This document shows positions 9,551-20,002 of a DNA stretch of 64,000 nt, piece after piece (positions within the stretch are counted from its first letter, which is position 1; every line of letters starts with the position of its first letter). Both the position numbers and the translations under genes were made by a program. The notes beneath the pieces are model-generated. The model did no database searches, was not told the origin of the DNA, and saw only the letters and a program-made list of their open reading frames with translations. The DNA lies in NCBI RefSeq assembly GCF_040112705.1, contig NZ_CP157804.1:560501-624500 (forward strand), read 5' to 3'. The stretch is from Flagellimonas sp. MMG031. Lineage in GTDB: Bacteria; Bacteroidota; Bacteroidia; Flavobacteriales; Flavobacteriaceae.

Positions 9551-9994
9551 ATGAAAAAAGCCCTTTTGGAATTTTGTTGGGAATACGTTGACGAGCGAAT
9601 GGCGCGGCTCAAAAAACAGAGCGATGAGCTCCAAGAATCTCTGGGTTCCGAAACCAAAAGTTCGGCAGGGGATAAGCACGAAACGGGTAGGGCCATGGTG
9701 CAATTGGAACAGGAAAAACTGGGTCAACAATTACAGGAAGTCGATGCTACCCGAAGCATTCTCAAAAAAATCAATATTGAAAAGCCGTCGGAAAAAATAC
9801 GTTTGGGGTCTTTGGTAAAAACAAGTATGGCCACTTATTTCATCGCTATATCGGCAGGGGCTTTTAAATATAATGATACAACTGTTTACTGTATTTCAGC
9901 AAGCGCACCCATAGCGCAATTGTTGTTGGGTAGGAAAAAGGGTGAAAGCTTTGCTTTTAACGGAAAGGAGCAATCGGTTTTGGAGGTAGATTAG
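9551..9994 (+). CDS. Small GreA/GreB C-terminal-fold protein
   Basis: The likely start is ATG 9551 (MKKALLEFCWEYVDERMARL), just after the kinase stop; the longer open frame begins inside the kinase gene. The 147-residue product has a charged alpha-helical N-terminal half (about 1-85, coiled-coil-like) and a C-terminal half, IRLGSLVKT... ISASAPIAQLLLGRKKGESF, matching the FKBP-like C-terminal fold of transcription-elongation factor GreA and of Rnk. Homologues are often mislabelled 3-oxoacyl-ACP synthase. It may touch RNA polymerase, but the acidic residues of the GreA coiled-coil tip cannot be assigned. Its stop overlaps the convergent gene by 4 bp. Confidence 0.75.
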   Translation: MKKALLEFCWEYVDERMARLKKQSDELQESLGSETKSSAGDKHETGRAMVQLEQEKLGQQLQEVDATRSILKKINIEKPSEKIRLGSLVKTSMATYFIAISAGAFKYNDTTVYCISASAPIAQLLLGRKKGESFAFNGKEQSVLEVD

Positions 9995-10611
9995 GAGCCG
10001 TCTTCCACAAGTTTCATATCCGATTTATCCCGATGGAAAACAATAACAAGAAAAAGGATTCCGATAATAATCAAGAACACGATTTCAATACGGGATAACA
10101 GCTGGTTCATCCCCAAAGATTTTTTGGAACGCTGAGTGAGGTTCCGCCCTTCCGACAGTTGCACCTCAGCAAGCTCATCCAAATCTCTGCTAATGTTGTT
10201 CAATACGGAAACAATGGCCTTCTGGGAATTATCTTTTTGGTCCAAATTGGCTTCCAGTGTTTTGAGTTCGGTATAATTGTCTTTTAAATTGGTCAAGTAT
10301 CTGGACTCTTCCGGAGTTAGCTCTGTTTTTTCAAAATCCGATAGGATGCCTTTTATCTTCGGATATTGTGGAATTGCTTTGATATTCTCCGGATTATTGG
10401 CCAAATACAATTCCTTTTTATGAAACAAATTGTTCAGTGTGTAAATATATTCTTGCACTACCAAGCGGTCCTCAAAAACAGAGTCCACGCCATGCTCAAC
10501 TGTAGAAAAGTTACGGTTGTTCAACCGGTTGGATGCAAGAACCAATAAAAATGCTGCTGCAAGTATCAGGCCTGCGTTTATTCGCTGTTTTATGGACATT
10601 TTTTTTGGCAT
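9991..10611 (-). CDS. Four-helix-bundle (4HB_MCP-like) membrane protein
   Basis: About 206 residues from ATG 10611 (MPKKMSIKQRINAGLILAAA); the frame opens at 10671, but the first 20 residues are a low-quality basic extension. It has two membrane segments, near residues 10-27 and 180-198, enclosing an extracytoplasmic helical domain with heptad-like LxxLxxL patterns, and a short cytoplasmic tail (HRDKSDMKLVEDGS). The layout matches the sensory 4HB domain of chemoreceptors and kinases but lacks any signalling domain. It is the last gene of the run downstream of the sigma-54 promoter at 11603. Confidence 0.7.
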   Translation of the reverse strand: MPKKMSIKQRINAGLILAAAFLLVLASNRLNNRNFSTVEHGVDSVFEDRLVVQEYIYTLNNLFHKKELYLANNPENIKAIPQYPKIKGILSDFEKTELTPEESRYLTNLKDNYTELKTLEANLDQKDNSQKAIVSVLNNISRDLDELAEVQLSEGRNLTQRSKKSLGMNQLLSRIEIVFLIIIGILFLVIVFHRDKSDMKLVEDGS

Positions 10612-10732
10612 TTTCTTGCTTTTCTTGTTTCTATTGAGCGTTAATTTATTAAAATAAATCCGCCCAGCCATTAGCTAACCATTCTAATTGAGCAAACCTA
10701 TTGCCTTAAGCTGAGCGGAAATCATCAATCAA

Positions 10733-11092
10733 CTATAGTACACTTAACTCGCCAGACTCAAGTGCATCTTTCAAATCTGCTTTAACAACAGGGTGACTGT
10801 TAAAAAATCTTTTACCATCGGTTTTTTTGATTTTGACCACTACGGTGCCATCTTTTTTCTCTTTAATGTCGGTTACCACAACCTTGTTTCCAACCACTGT
10901 TTTATAATTGGCAATGCCTCCTTTTTTAATGATGAAGTTGGCTCTCGGGAAATCAATGTGCTTGAACTTTGGGGTGTCCGGCTTACCAATTTCCAACACA
11001 TCACCAACTTTTATATCTTGGGGATTTGCGTTTTGTGCATTGATATTTGTGGTTGCTACCACGAACAGAAGTGCTAAAATTATTTTTCTCAT
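10733..11092 (-). CDS. Small secreted protein of unknown function
   Basis: A 119-residue protein with a clear signal peptide (MRKIILALLFVVATTNINAQ). The mature part is basic and beta-rich, with repeated VG/VVV turns (IKVGDVLEIGKPD, VGNKVVVTDIKEKKDGTVVVKI). The VTDIKEKKDGTVVVKIKK part resembles an OB- or SH3-like small barrel, but I do not recognise the family. It sits between the Rnk-like gene and the 4HB membrane gene, probably in their operon. Confidence 0.75.
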   Translation of the reverse strand: MRKIILALLFVVATTNINAQNANPQDIKVGDVLEIGKPDTPKFKHIDFPRANFIIKKGGIANYKTVVGNKVVVTDIKEKKDGTVVVKIKKTDGKRFFNSHPVVKADLKDALESGELSVL

Positions 11093-11125
11093 AACTATCT
11101 AATATTTAAGGTTTACAATTAATTT

Positions 11126-11521
11126 TCATAAATCAAAACTGGATGATACTTGGTGCGACTGTTCTACGCCGACTATCTTAAAGGATTTGATATCTGATGG
11201 AAGGCCTAACTGTATTCGATCGTCCACCGCAAGTCCGACCAAACTCGCTCCCAGCGTACTCACTACGGAAATCATATTCTTTTTAAGATCGTCCCGAGTC
11301 GATGGGACCAGTTGAAACGTTTTCCTTTCGCCATGCAGGAACTCCACTGTTACTTTGGAGTTCAATCGAACCACATCGTCGGGCATATCGGAATCATCTT
11401 CCACCAATGCTTTGTCAATCCTATCGCCCAATTGCTCCAAAGCATCTTTATGGGCATAGTCCTCATAATACCTGTGAAAGTTCAGTATTCGTTTCAACGT
11501 TAGATAATCCTTCTTTTCCAT
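11126..11521 (-). CDS. Rnk/GreA-like regulator of nucleoside diphosphate kinase type
   Basis: The 131-residue product from ATG 11521 (MEKKDYLTLKRIL; another ATG at 11542 is in frame) has a short helical N terminus and a GreA/GreB-type C-terminal domain: RLNSKVTVEFLHGERKTFQLVPS, then ISVVSTLGASLVGLAVDDRIQ, corresponding to the S-P-x-G-x-A-L-x-G region of GreA. Rnk proteins have this architecture and bind RNA polymerase as anti-Gre factors. It is the first gene behind the sigma-54 promoter at 11603-11618, so it is probably an output of the neighbouring two-component system. Confidence 0.75.
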   Translation of the reverse strand: MEKKDYLTLKRILNFHRYYEDYAHKDALEQLGDRIDKALVEDDSDMPDDVVRLNSKVTVEFLHGERKTFQLVPSTRDDLKKNMISVVSTLGASLVGLAVDDRIQLGLPSDIKSFKIVGVEQSHQVSSSFDL

Positions 11522-11602
11522 GATAAGGCTTCCGTATTTCATTTCCAGTTCTTATCAAAATCAGGGAGCTCAAACAGCATCCCAACATTTTGACCATATA
11601 AA

Positions 11603-11618
11603 GGCAAAGCGCGTGCCA
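11603..11618 (-). promoter_or_regulatory. Sigma-54 (-24/-12) promoter
   Basis: On the minus strand the sequence reads TGGCACGCGCTTTGCC, matching the consensus TGGCACG-N4-TTGC with GG and GC ten bases apart. Transcription would start near 11592, giving a leader of about 50-70 nt before the Rnk-like gene. The adjacent gene encodes an NtrC-type activator with a canonical GAFTGA loop, the kind of protein needed to fire such a promoter. Confidence 0.8.
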
Positions 11619-11708
11619 TTCGAAAGAACAACCCTGGGATAAAACTGGTAAAAATTTGATTATGAGTTACTTAAACTTTTTTAATATGAAATGAATGAAA
11701 CGTGAGTT

Positions 11709-11743
11709 CGGGTAATTTTTACCCGGTAGGGGCGAAATGCCCC
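11709..11743. other. Two adjacent perfect hairpins downstream of the regulator gene
   Basis: CGGGTAA-TTT-TTACCCG (11709-11725) is followed by GGGGC-GAAAT-GCCCC (11729-11743), five bases beyond the stop of the response regulator. There is no T run on the minus strand after them, so they are not a standard intrinsic terminator. They may mark the 3' end of the kinase/regulator message or be protein-binding sites upstream of the sigma-54 promoter. Confidence 0.5.
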
Positions 11744-11748
11744 AGTGA

Positions 11749-13074
11749 TTATTTCAATTTTTCGCGTAGTGTTTTACGATTGATGCCCAAAATTTCGGCA
11801 GCTTTGGTTTTGTTGCCCTGTGTGGAAAGGAGCACTTCTTGAATGTATTCCTTTTCTTTTTGTTGGAGTGTTTTGAATCCCTTTTTAGGGAAATCGATTT
11901 TGTACTTGAGCACATCGGGCAGATGCTGCAATGTGATTTCGCCATCGCACATAATCACGGCCCGCTGCACCACATTTTCCAGTTCACGGATATTGCCTGG
12001 CCAAGAATATCGTTTTAAAACTTCAAGGGCATCATCAGTAATACGAACAAAGCGGTCTTTGTACTCTACTCCGTACTTTTGGAGAAATTGCTCCACCAGC
12101 AGCGGAATATCCGAAGGTCGCTCCCTCAGCGGCGGCACCTCAACGGTCACAACCGATAATCGATAAAAAAGATCTTCCCTAAAGGTTTTTTTCTGAATCA
12201 GTTCGTCCAAATCACTGTTGGTGGCGGCAATGACACGAACGTCCAATTTTTCGGGTTTTTGAGAGCCTATTTTGGTGACTTCCTTTTCTTGGAGCACACG
12301 TAGCAACCTATTTTGAACAGGCAAGGAGGCATTTCCGATTTCATCCAAAAAAATAGTGCCCCTGTGCGCCGCCTGAAAAAAGCCATCACGATTCTCGTTG
12401 GCGCCCGTGAATGCACCTTTGGTATAGCCAAAAAGTTCGGCCTCCAACAGATTCTCGGGAATGGCCCCACAATTCACTGCGATAAAGGGTGCCCGGGAAA
12501 ACTTGCCGGAGTAATGAATGGATCTTGCCACCAGCTCCTTTCCAGTTCCGCTTTCGCCGCGAACCAAGACCGTGGCTCGATTGTCTTTTACCCGATCTAT
12601 GATTTGGGTCACTTTTTGGAAGGCTTCGGAGTTTCCGATCATATCGGAATACCCGTTGGTGGCCACAGGTATTGCCGGTGGTGTTTTATCTGTTTTCTTT
12701 GATTCCTTACTGGCAAGTGCTTTTTTTACGGCCAGCTCCAGCTCAACTTTGGTAAAAGGTTTGGTCAAATAATCCGTTGCCCCGTGCTTGATCACACTCG
12801 ATGCATCTTCGACAGATGGAAATCCCGTCACCACCAACTTGGGCATATGGGGATAATGTTCCGCCACATATTTCACCAATTCCAGCCCATCGATCTCCGG
12901 CATATTGATGTCCGTCACCAATAGGTCAATCTCTGTATCCTTTAGGATATAAAGCGCTTCCTTGACCGAAACCGCCTTATAGGTATGGTAATCCATTGAC
13001 TTTAGGTGCCGTTGCAGCAATTCCAAAATGTCGATATCGTCATCGACCAGCAATATGTTCTCCTTTTTTAGCAA
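11749..13074 (-). CDS. Sigma-54-dependent response regulator (AtoC/NtrC family)
   Basis: A 441-residue regulator with receiver domain (D55 in LLVTDINMPEIDG, K in YLTKPF), AAA+ domain (Walker A GESGTGKE, sigma-54 loop GAFTGA in LFGYTKGAFTGANE, Walker B IFLDEIGN, FREDLFYRLSVV), and a C-terminal Fis-like helix-turn-helix (KTKAAEILGINRKTLREKLK). All residues needed for sigma-54 activation are present. The gene follows its kinase by 5 bp and precedes the sigma-54 promoter at 11603. Confidence 0.95.
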   Translation of the reverse strand: MLKKENILLVDDDIDILELLQRHLKSMDYHTYKAVSVKEALYILKDTEIDLLVTDINMPEIDGLELVKYVAEHYPHMPKLVVTGFPSVEDASSVIKHGATDYLTKPFTKVELELAVKKALASKESKKTDKTPPAIPVATNGYSDMIGNSEAFQKVTQIIDRVKDNRATVLVRGESGTGKELVARSIHYSGKFSRAPFIAVNCGAIPENLLEAELFGYTKGAFTGANENRDGFFQAAHRGTIFLDEIGNASLPVQNRLLRVLQEKEVTKIGSQKPEKLDVRVIAATNSDLDELIQKKTFREDLFYRLSVVTVEVPPLRERPSDIPLLVEQFLQKYGVEYKDRFVRITDDALEVLKRYSWPGNIRELENVVQRAVIMCDGEITLQHLPDVLKYKIDFPKKGFKTLQQKEKEYIQEVLLSTQGNKTKAAEILGINRKTLREKLK

Positions 13075-13079
13075 AGTGG

Positions 13080-14171
13080 TTATTTTTTAGGGAATTGCAA
13101 GGTAAAGATAGTGCCTGCCGGGGTATTCGGGGTAACTGCAATGCTGCCTTGGTGACTCTGCACAATGCCGTGCACTACGCTAAGTCCCAATCCAGAACCT
13201 TCACCCACAGGTTTGGTGGTAAAAAATGGGTCAAAAATATGTGCTTTGGATTCTTCCGGTATGCCCGGCCCTTGATCGGCAATTTTTAGGATGATATTTT
13301 CTTTTTCAATCGCCAATGAGACTGAAATCGTGCTTTTTGGCGGCGCAAAATAGATGGCGTTCACTATAAGGTTGAAGACCACCTGAGTCAGCTGGATTTT
13401 ATCAATACGAAGTTCAATGGTTTCTTCGGAATGTTCAAAGTCACAAGAGACATCATTTTGGCGCAAGGTAGTCCGCAGCATATTGATGGCCTCTTCTATC
13501 ACCTCAACCACATTGATGACTTCCCTTGTTTCGGGCATTTCGCAAGCGAAGAACATCAGTTTTTTGACCACTTCGCGTGAAAAAATCGTATTCGTGATGA
13601 TTTTATCCAAATCCTTGAGGGCTTGAGGGTCATCACTTATGTGTTCCTGTAGAAGCTCGGTAAAGCCCAGAATGTTGGCAAGCGGTGTGTTGAGCTCGTG
13701 GGCGATACCGGCCGTAATCTCTCCCAATATCCGAAGCCTGTCAGCTTGTTCCACCTGTCGGCGTATCTGCTCTTCCTTTTCTTTGATTTCCTTGCGTTCC
13801 AATAGGTTGCCCACCTTTAAGCACACATTGTCCAACAGTTGTTGCTCTTCCTCCAAAAAATCCTTGAGTTGGTATTTCGGTGACGGATACCCCACCTTGA
13901 TTTCACCTCTAGGTTTGTTGAACACGGTTATGACCGACTCCAAAAACACGTAATCTTCTCCTTTCTCCTCGGTTTTGATAAAATAATCAGAGTTGGATAA
14001 GAGCACGTACGTATCCTCATTAAACTGCCAAGCACGCTGCAAACACTGCACAATGCCGAGTAGCGCCGTTTCCATATCGTCATAATCGCAGTTGACGATG
14101 AGGGATGTTACCTCATACAAACAGGTGAGTTCCTTGATGCGTTCCTTAAGTTTTTGTTCGGCAGTGAGCAT
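13080..14171 (-). CDS. Soluble sensor histidine kinase with GAF-like input domain
   Basis: A 363-residue kinase without membrane segments. The N-terminal part (about 1-118) looks like a GAF domain (LYEVTSLIVNCDYDDMETAL), then a charged helix (KEKEEQIRRQVEQADRL), the HisKA helix with H158 in GIAHELNTPLANILGF, and HATPase_c boxes (QVVFNLIVNAIYFA, DQGPGIPEE, DPFFTTKPVGEGSGLGLSVVHG). It probably senses a cytoplasmic signal and phosphorylates the regulator encoded just downstream. Confidence 0.93.
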   Translation of the reverse strand: MLTAEQKLKERIKELTCLYEVTSLIVNCDYDDMETALLGIVQCLQRAWQFNEDTYVLLSNSDYFIKTEEKGEDYVFLESVITVFNKPRGEIKVGYPSPKYQLKDFLEEEQQLLDNVCLKVGNLLERKEIKEKEEQIRRQVEQADRLRILGEITAGIAHELNTPLANILGFTELLQEHISDDPQALKDLDKIITNTIFSREVVKKLMFFACEMPETREVINVVEVIEEAINMLRTTLRQNDVSCDFEHSEETIELRIDKIQLTQVVFNLIVNAIYFAPPKSTISVSLAIEKENIILKIADQGPGIPEESKAHIFDPFFTTKPVGEGSGLGLSVVHGIVQSHQGSIAVTPNTPAGTIFTLQFPKK

Positions 14172-14251
14172 GTTCTTCTCCTTTGTAGCAAATTAGTGAA
14201 TTCTTAGGATTTGGGGGTTGCATGGTCTAAAGTCACTGAAGGTATTTAATC

Positions 14252-16606
14252 CTACTCGTTGGAAGATTCAACGTTCACAAACGGACTGCAGGTCTGTTCG
14301 GTGTGGTACAACAGCCCTTGGGTCGACATCCCCTCGATAATTATTTTGACCTCCTGTTGTTCGTTGAGGGGAACCGTGATTGAATGTGGTATCTCCGAGC
14401 TGACCTTAACTTGACTTTCCCACCAAATAGCGCCATATCTTTTGTACAAAAACGAACTATAATCCGGGTAATTGGGGGTAAAATAAGCTTGAGGACGATT
14501 GAACCCTTTAGGAATCGCAAAACTTGTGAAACGCGCTTCCCTGCCATACAATTCATCATAGTCGTATCGTAAAGACAACGCAATAAATGGCCCTTGATGA
14601 GGCATAACGTACTTATTATAAACGATTGATGCTATGGATGAAAGTGGCATTGAAATAAGGTCTCCCGGATTGGCGGGAACTCCTCCAATCGAGACGGGCA
14701 CCGGCGCGATACCCGGCGCGTTAAAAACGTAAACGCCAATACCTCCCTCCTGAACATTCGGCCGAATCTGAAAGCCCAATTTTTGGATATAACTTATAAA
14801 TGAGTTGTGCTGGCTTAAGGCTGTTTTATCAATTATTCTAGCTTCTATTTCGGTGGTTATCTGGAATTTGGTGTTCTCCTTTATCTTTTCCGAAACTACT
14901 ACCTCATCAAGCGATATCGTTCTATCGGTTAGGTCTAGGTCTTCCCCTATTTTAAAAAGCGCAGGTTCTTGTTCAATTTGGTTTCTTTTGGCCAACCATT
15001 TAGAATAATCAAAAGTATCCAAACGATGATTATCGAATTTTAGTTCTGCTTTTGGCTTTCTGAGTTTTCCCTTTTCGTCCAAAACACTGACCAAGACCGA
15101 GTCGTTCTCGAATAAGGGAAGTCTCCCCCCAAAGTTCTTGTTTGATGAAAGATCAAAGAAATTGACTGTACCGAACGTTTGGGACATTATCGAAACCTGT
15201 TTTTCACTTTTGAGGTCGGCATCCAAAATTTTACCGCTGAAGGCTATGCTTTCTTCAAATTCGTAGGTGATGTTTTCGTTAAGTTCTTTGCCCATAAGCT
15301 CGCCGAATTTTTGGCTGCCTTCCATGAGCAACCTCGTATCCATTTGATAGTCCCTGGAACGGTCTGCGCCTTCAAAAAAATACCTGCCATCAAGAAACTG
15401 CTGCTGAAGGTAAGGTTGTACCCAAAAGGATGAACTTATCGAATTGTTAGGGTAATATGCTCTTGATTCCACCGGAAGTACCGATATGCTTAGATTGGCT
15501 TGTTCATTTCCTTCTGGCAGCATCAGGTCTATCTGAAGTGAGTCTTGGTTTTGGGTCAAGCAATAACTGATATTTACCGAATGTGGCTTTATATCCAAAC
15601 TTTGTTTGTTGAAGAACATTCGTTGTGATACGGGGCTCATATCTTCGTCCAAAATGACCGCCGTATTGATTCCGCTTGGGATTTGATTGCGGCCAATGGA
15701 AATGGGCGTGTTGTTGGGGTCGATTTCATAACGATGCATGTAAGTGCCCTCCGTATGATTAAAAATTGCCATCGAAAATTTTGTGCCATCTTTTACATGT
15801 AAGCTTGGTTTAGATCTTTTGGAACGTATCACAACCACCTCTTTTGCCGTATTGTCCACGCTTATTCCAATTCCCTGATGCGGTTCAATTTCCAATTGAT
15901 GTGTTGTCCAAAGCCCTTTTATTCCTTTAATTTTTAAAAAATAGGATTCGTTTGGTTCGGCAAAAAAGCCAAACCTGCCTTGGCCCAACTCGTTTGTTTG
16001 AATATCCGACTGAATTTGTTTGCCGCTTTCAGTCAACAGATAAATGTCGTTAGTTTGTATAGGACGCCTATGCCCATCAACAACCGTAAAACCAACACTG
16101 TTGTATGCATCTGCAATGATTTGTTGTCCTTCAGGATGAACGAGAATTGTCAAATCATCCTTGCCCTGGCTCATTTGCTTGGTCTTCCCAACAATCTTGA
16201 TTTGTTGAAGAAACGGAGTGGCCGACTCAAAGTTTTTCATATAGTTGGTCCAAGCCATCAACGTATAGGAATCCTCAACAAAGGTGGAATCAATGGAAAA
16301 ATCGCCATAGGAAATACCATTGTTTACAAGGAGCATTTTCTTTTGTAAAGCCTTTCCTTCCTTTGAAAAAATGCCAACATGTAAGTTCGTAGTAGTTGAA
16401 GAAGGCAAATGTTGGCGTTGGTCTTTCACATACGCTTTAAACCAAAGGTGCTCTCCTTTGAAAAAAGCCGTTTTGTTCAAATGTAGATGGATATTTTCAA
16501 GCAATGGAGGGGCTTCCGAATCTGCTTTTGCCGCATCTTGTCCAAGGGCGACAACGGACAGAATCAAAAGAATGGGGAATACGATAATGTTTCTAGCGCG
16601 AATCAC
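14252..16606 (-). CDS. Large secreted protein with MG2-like and TonB-plug-like regions
   Basis: I start at GTG 16606, which gives a signal peptide (VIRARNIIVFPILLILSVVA); the open frame extends to an ATG at 16699 without making a better one. The 784-residue product has an N-terminal domain with the alpha-2-macroglobulin MG2-like phrase NKTAFFKGEHLWFKAYV, several beta-rich repeats, and a C-terminal TonB-receptor plug-like stretch (SLDEVVVSEK ... GIGVYVFNAPGIAPVPVSIGG) but no beta-barrel after it. Proteins of this plan are common in Bacteroidota and unassigned; a surface or outer-membrane-associated role is likely. It stands alone between two systems. Confidence 0.75.
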   Translation of the reverse strand: MIRARNIIVFPILLILSVVALGQDAAKADSEAPPLLENIHLHLNKTAFFKGEHLWFKAYVKDQRQHLPSSTTTNLHVGIFSKEGKALQKKMLLVNNGISYGDFSIDSTFVEDSYTLMAWTNYMKNFESATPFLQQIKIVGKTKQMSQGKDDLTILVHPEGQQIIADAYNSVGFTVVDGHRRPIQTNDIYLLTESGKQIQSDIQTNELGQGRFGFFAEPNESYFLKIKGIKGLWTTHQLEIEPHQGIGISVDNTAKEVVVIRSKRSKPSLHVKDGTKFSMAIFNHTEGTYMHRYEIDPNNTPISIGRNQIPSGINTAVILDEDMSPVSQRMFFNKQSLDIKPHSVNISYCLTQNQDSLQIDLMLPEGNEQANLSISVLPVESRAYYPNNSISSSFWVQPYLQQQFLDGRYFFEGADRSRDYQMDTRLLMEGSQKFGELMGKELNENITYEFEESIAFSGKILDADLKSEKQVSIMSQTFGTVNFFDLSSNKNFGGRLPLFENDSVLVSVLDEKGKLRKPKAELKFDNHRLDTFDYSKWLAKRNQIEQEPALFKIGEDLDLTDRTISLDEVVVSEKIKENTKFQITTEIEARIIDKTALSQHNSFISYIQKLGFQIRPNVQEGGIGVYVFNAPGIAPVPVSIGGVPANPGDLISMPLSSIASIVYNKYVMPHQGPFIALSLRYDYDELYGREARFTSFAIPKGFNRPQAYFTPNYPDYSSFLYKRYGAIWWESQVKVSSEIPHSITVPLNEQQEVKIIIEGMSTQGLLYHTEQTCSPFVNVESSNE

Positions 16607-16882
16607 TATCCCTAAAGATAGCACATTATCTAAGTATTCCGAACAGATGCCTTCAGAAATTTCTTTCAAGGAGGGGTGGTAAAAGCTCAGTCTCAACATA
16701 AAAAAGCCCTAAATGGTTGGGGTTTTCCATAGCAACACTAGCAATAATTCCAGTGCAACATATTCCCACATTTTTTGTAATATTGATTTCCCTCCGCTAA
16801 ACTCATTTTAATATGGGATTTTTTCTTTCGTTTCCGAAAGGGAAAGGCTCCTTAACTAATAGTATTTGAACACATAGACCGA

Positions 16883-18449
<1,567 letters not shown>

Positions 18450-18457
<8 letters not shown>

Positions 18458-19592
18458 GTGGAAGCAATATTCGATTGAAGACTTTGCTGAAGTAAAGAAC
18501 ACCCTTAGAATCCCGCTCAGTAAGTTGGAGCGAGAAAAACGACAAGGGGATTTTCCATATTATGGTGCGTCTGGAATTATAGACTATGTAGATGATTATT
18601 TATTTGAAGGCGAACATGTCTTAATATCAGAGGATGGTGAAAATTTAAAGTCAAGAAAAACCCCAATTGCTTTTAAAGCTGATGGTAAATTTTGGGTCAA
18701 TAATCATGCTCATATCTTAAAGGGCAAACGAGATGAATTTAACGATTTACTTGTTTACTATTTCGCAAATCTCAATATCAATGAGTTCATTACTGGGGCT
18801 GTTCAACCCAAGTTGAGTAAATCTAACTTACTTTCAATTCCAATATTTCTGCCAGAAGATGAAGAAGTCATTTTAGAAATTGTAGACTTTCTTAAATCTC
18901 TTACCGACAAAATAGACCTGCTGCACCGCCAAAACCAAACCCTGGAGCAAATGGCGGAGACGCTGTTTAGGCAGTGGTTTGTGGAGCGAGAATCAGAATT
19001 AATTCCACTAGGTGAATGTATTAGAACGACATCAGGCGGTACGCCATCTAGAAAAAGAATGGATTTCTACGAAGGTGGTATATACCAATGGGTCAAATCC
19101 AAAGAGCTAAACGGTGGCTACATTTTCGATACAGAAGAAAAAATCACATTAGAAGCACTGAAAAAGTCGAGTGCGAAGTTATTGCCTGAGAACAGTGTAT
19201 TAATTGCAATGTATGGGGCTACGGTAGGTCAATTTGCAATTATTGGTCAGGAAGCCACATGTAATCAAGCTATTTGTGCTTGTCTTCCTAATGATGAATT
19301 CCCATACACATTTATTTACCACACTATCAAAGCAAATGTTGACGAACTAAAAAGCAGAGCAGTCGGCTCTGCTCAGCAAAATATTAGTCAGGTTCTTATC
19401 AAAAGTTTGGAAATTTCTGTGAACGAAAACATTGACAGGTTTCATGCAGAAGTTGACCCTATGATGCAGAAAATTAAAGCAAATTATACCCAAATCCGTA
19501 CCCTAACCGCCCTGCGGGATACGCTGCTGCCGAAGTTGATGAGTGGGGAGGTGAGCTTGTCGAACTTTAGGGAGGTGCGGCTGTCTGACTAA
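18450..19592 (+). CDS. hsdS: Type I restriction-modification specificity subunit HsdS
   Basis: A 380-residue subunit starting at ATG 18450 ([15 protein letters not shown]), overlapping the hsdM stop. It has two target-recognition domains, the first ending about residue 145 and the second starting near [16 protein letters not shown], separated by the conserved helical spacer [20 protein letters not shown] and [14 protein letters not shown], with a second spacer at the C terminus ([20 protein letters not shown]). The recognition domains are more AT-rich than the spacers, as usual for domains exchanged by recombination. It sets the DNA target of the complex with HsdM and HsdR. Confidence 0.95.
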
Positions 19593-19593
19593 A

Positions 19594-19638
19594 TATTTTG
19601 ACTTACATTTGCTGTCAATCAAAATAATTATATCTTTG
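19594..19638 (+). promoter_or_regulatory. Promoter and candidate autoregulatory operator of higBA
   Basis: A complete Bacteroidota promoter: TTG at 19609-19611, 19-bp spacer, TATCTTTG at 19631-19638. An inverted repeat TATTTTGA (19594-19601) / TCAAAATA (19619-19626) straddles the -33 element, a fitting place for HigA to bind and repress. The -7 element ends two bases before the higB GTG, so the mRNA would be leaderless or nearly so. Confidence 0.65.
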
Positions 19639-19640
19639 TT

Positions 19641-19979
19641 GTGAAAATAACCTTTGACGATAAAAAGCTGGAAAAACTGGCGAACGACTTTAAGAAGTGC
19701 CAAAAGCAGATGGGGCCAATTCGTGCAAAGCTATACAACAAAAGGCTTGGCGACCTGCACAACGCCCTAACCCTGGAAGACGTTCGATACTTGCCTGGGC
19801 ATTATCATGAACTCACAGGTGACCGTAAAGGACAGTGGGCCTGCGATCTTGACCAACCGTACAGGCTGGTTTTTGAGCCACACGAACAACCCATTCCCAC
19901 AGATGAAGATGGAAAATACATCTGGCTTGAAATCAAAGGGGTGGAAATCATAGAGATCACCAACTATCACGGCAAATAA
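19641..19979 (+). CDS. higB: HigB/RelE-family toxin
   Basis: A 112-residue basic protein starting at GTG 19641 (MKITFDDKKLEKLANDF). It fits the HigB (plasmid maintenance killer) family: small RelE-like fold with RLGDLHNALTLEDVRYLPGHYHEL, GQWACDLDQPYRLVFEP and C-terminal VEIIEITNYHGK. Family members are ribosome-dependent mRNA interferases. The antitoxin gene follows after 23 bp, giving the toxin-first order of higBA modules. The pair sits inside the type I restriction-modification operon, between hsdS and hsdR. Confidence 0.9.
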   Translation: MKITFDDKKLEKLANDFKKCQKQMGPIRAKLYNKRLGDLHNALTLEDVRYLPGHYHELTGDRKGQWACDLDQPYRLVFEPHEQPIPTDEDGKYIWLEIKGVEIIEITNYHGK

Positions 19980-20002
19980 GGAACAAGACAAAGGCAGAAC
20001 AC

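Noticed and set aside
16670..16680. GGAGGGGTGGT upstream of the MG2-like gene, resembling part of the DUF559-element hairpin
   Set aside because: There is no CCCCTCC partner arm and no second GGGGTGGTT, so it is probably a chance match.
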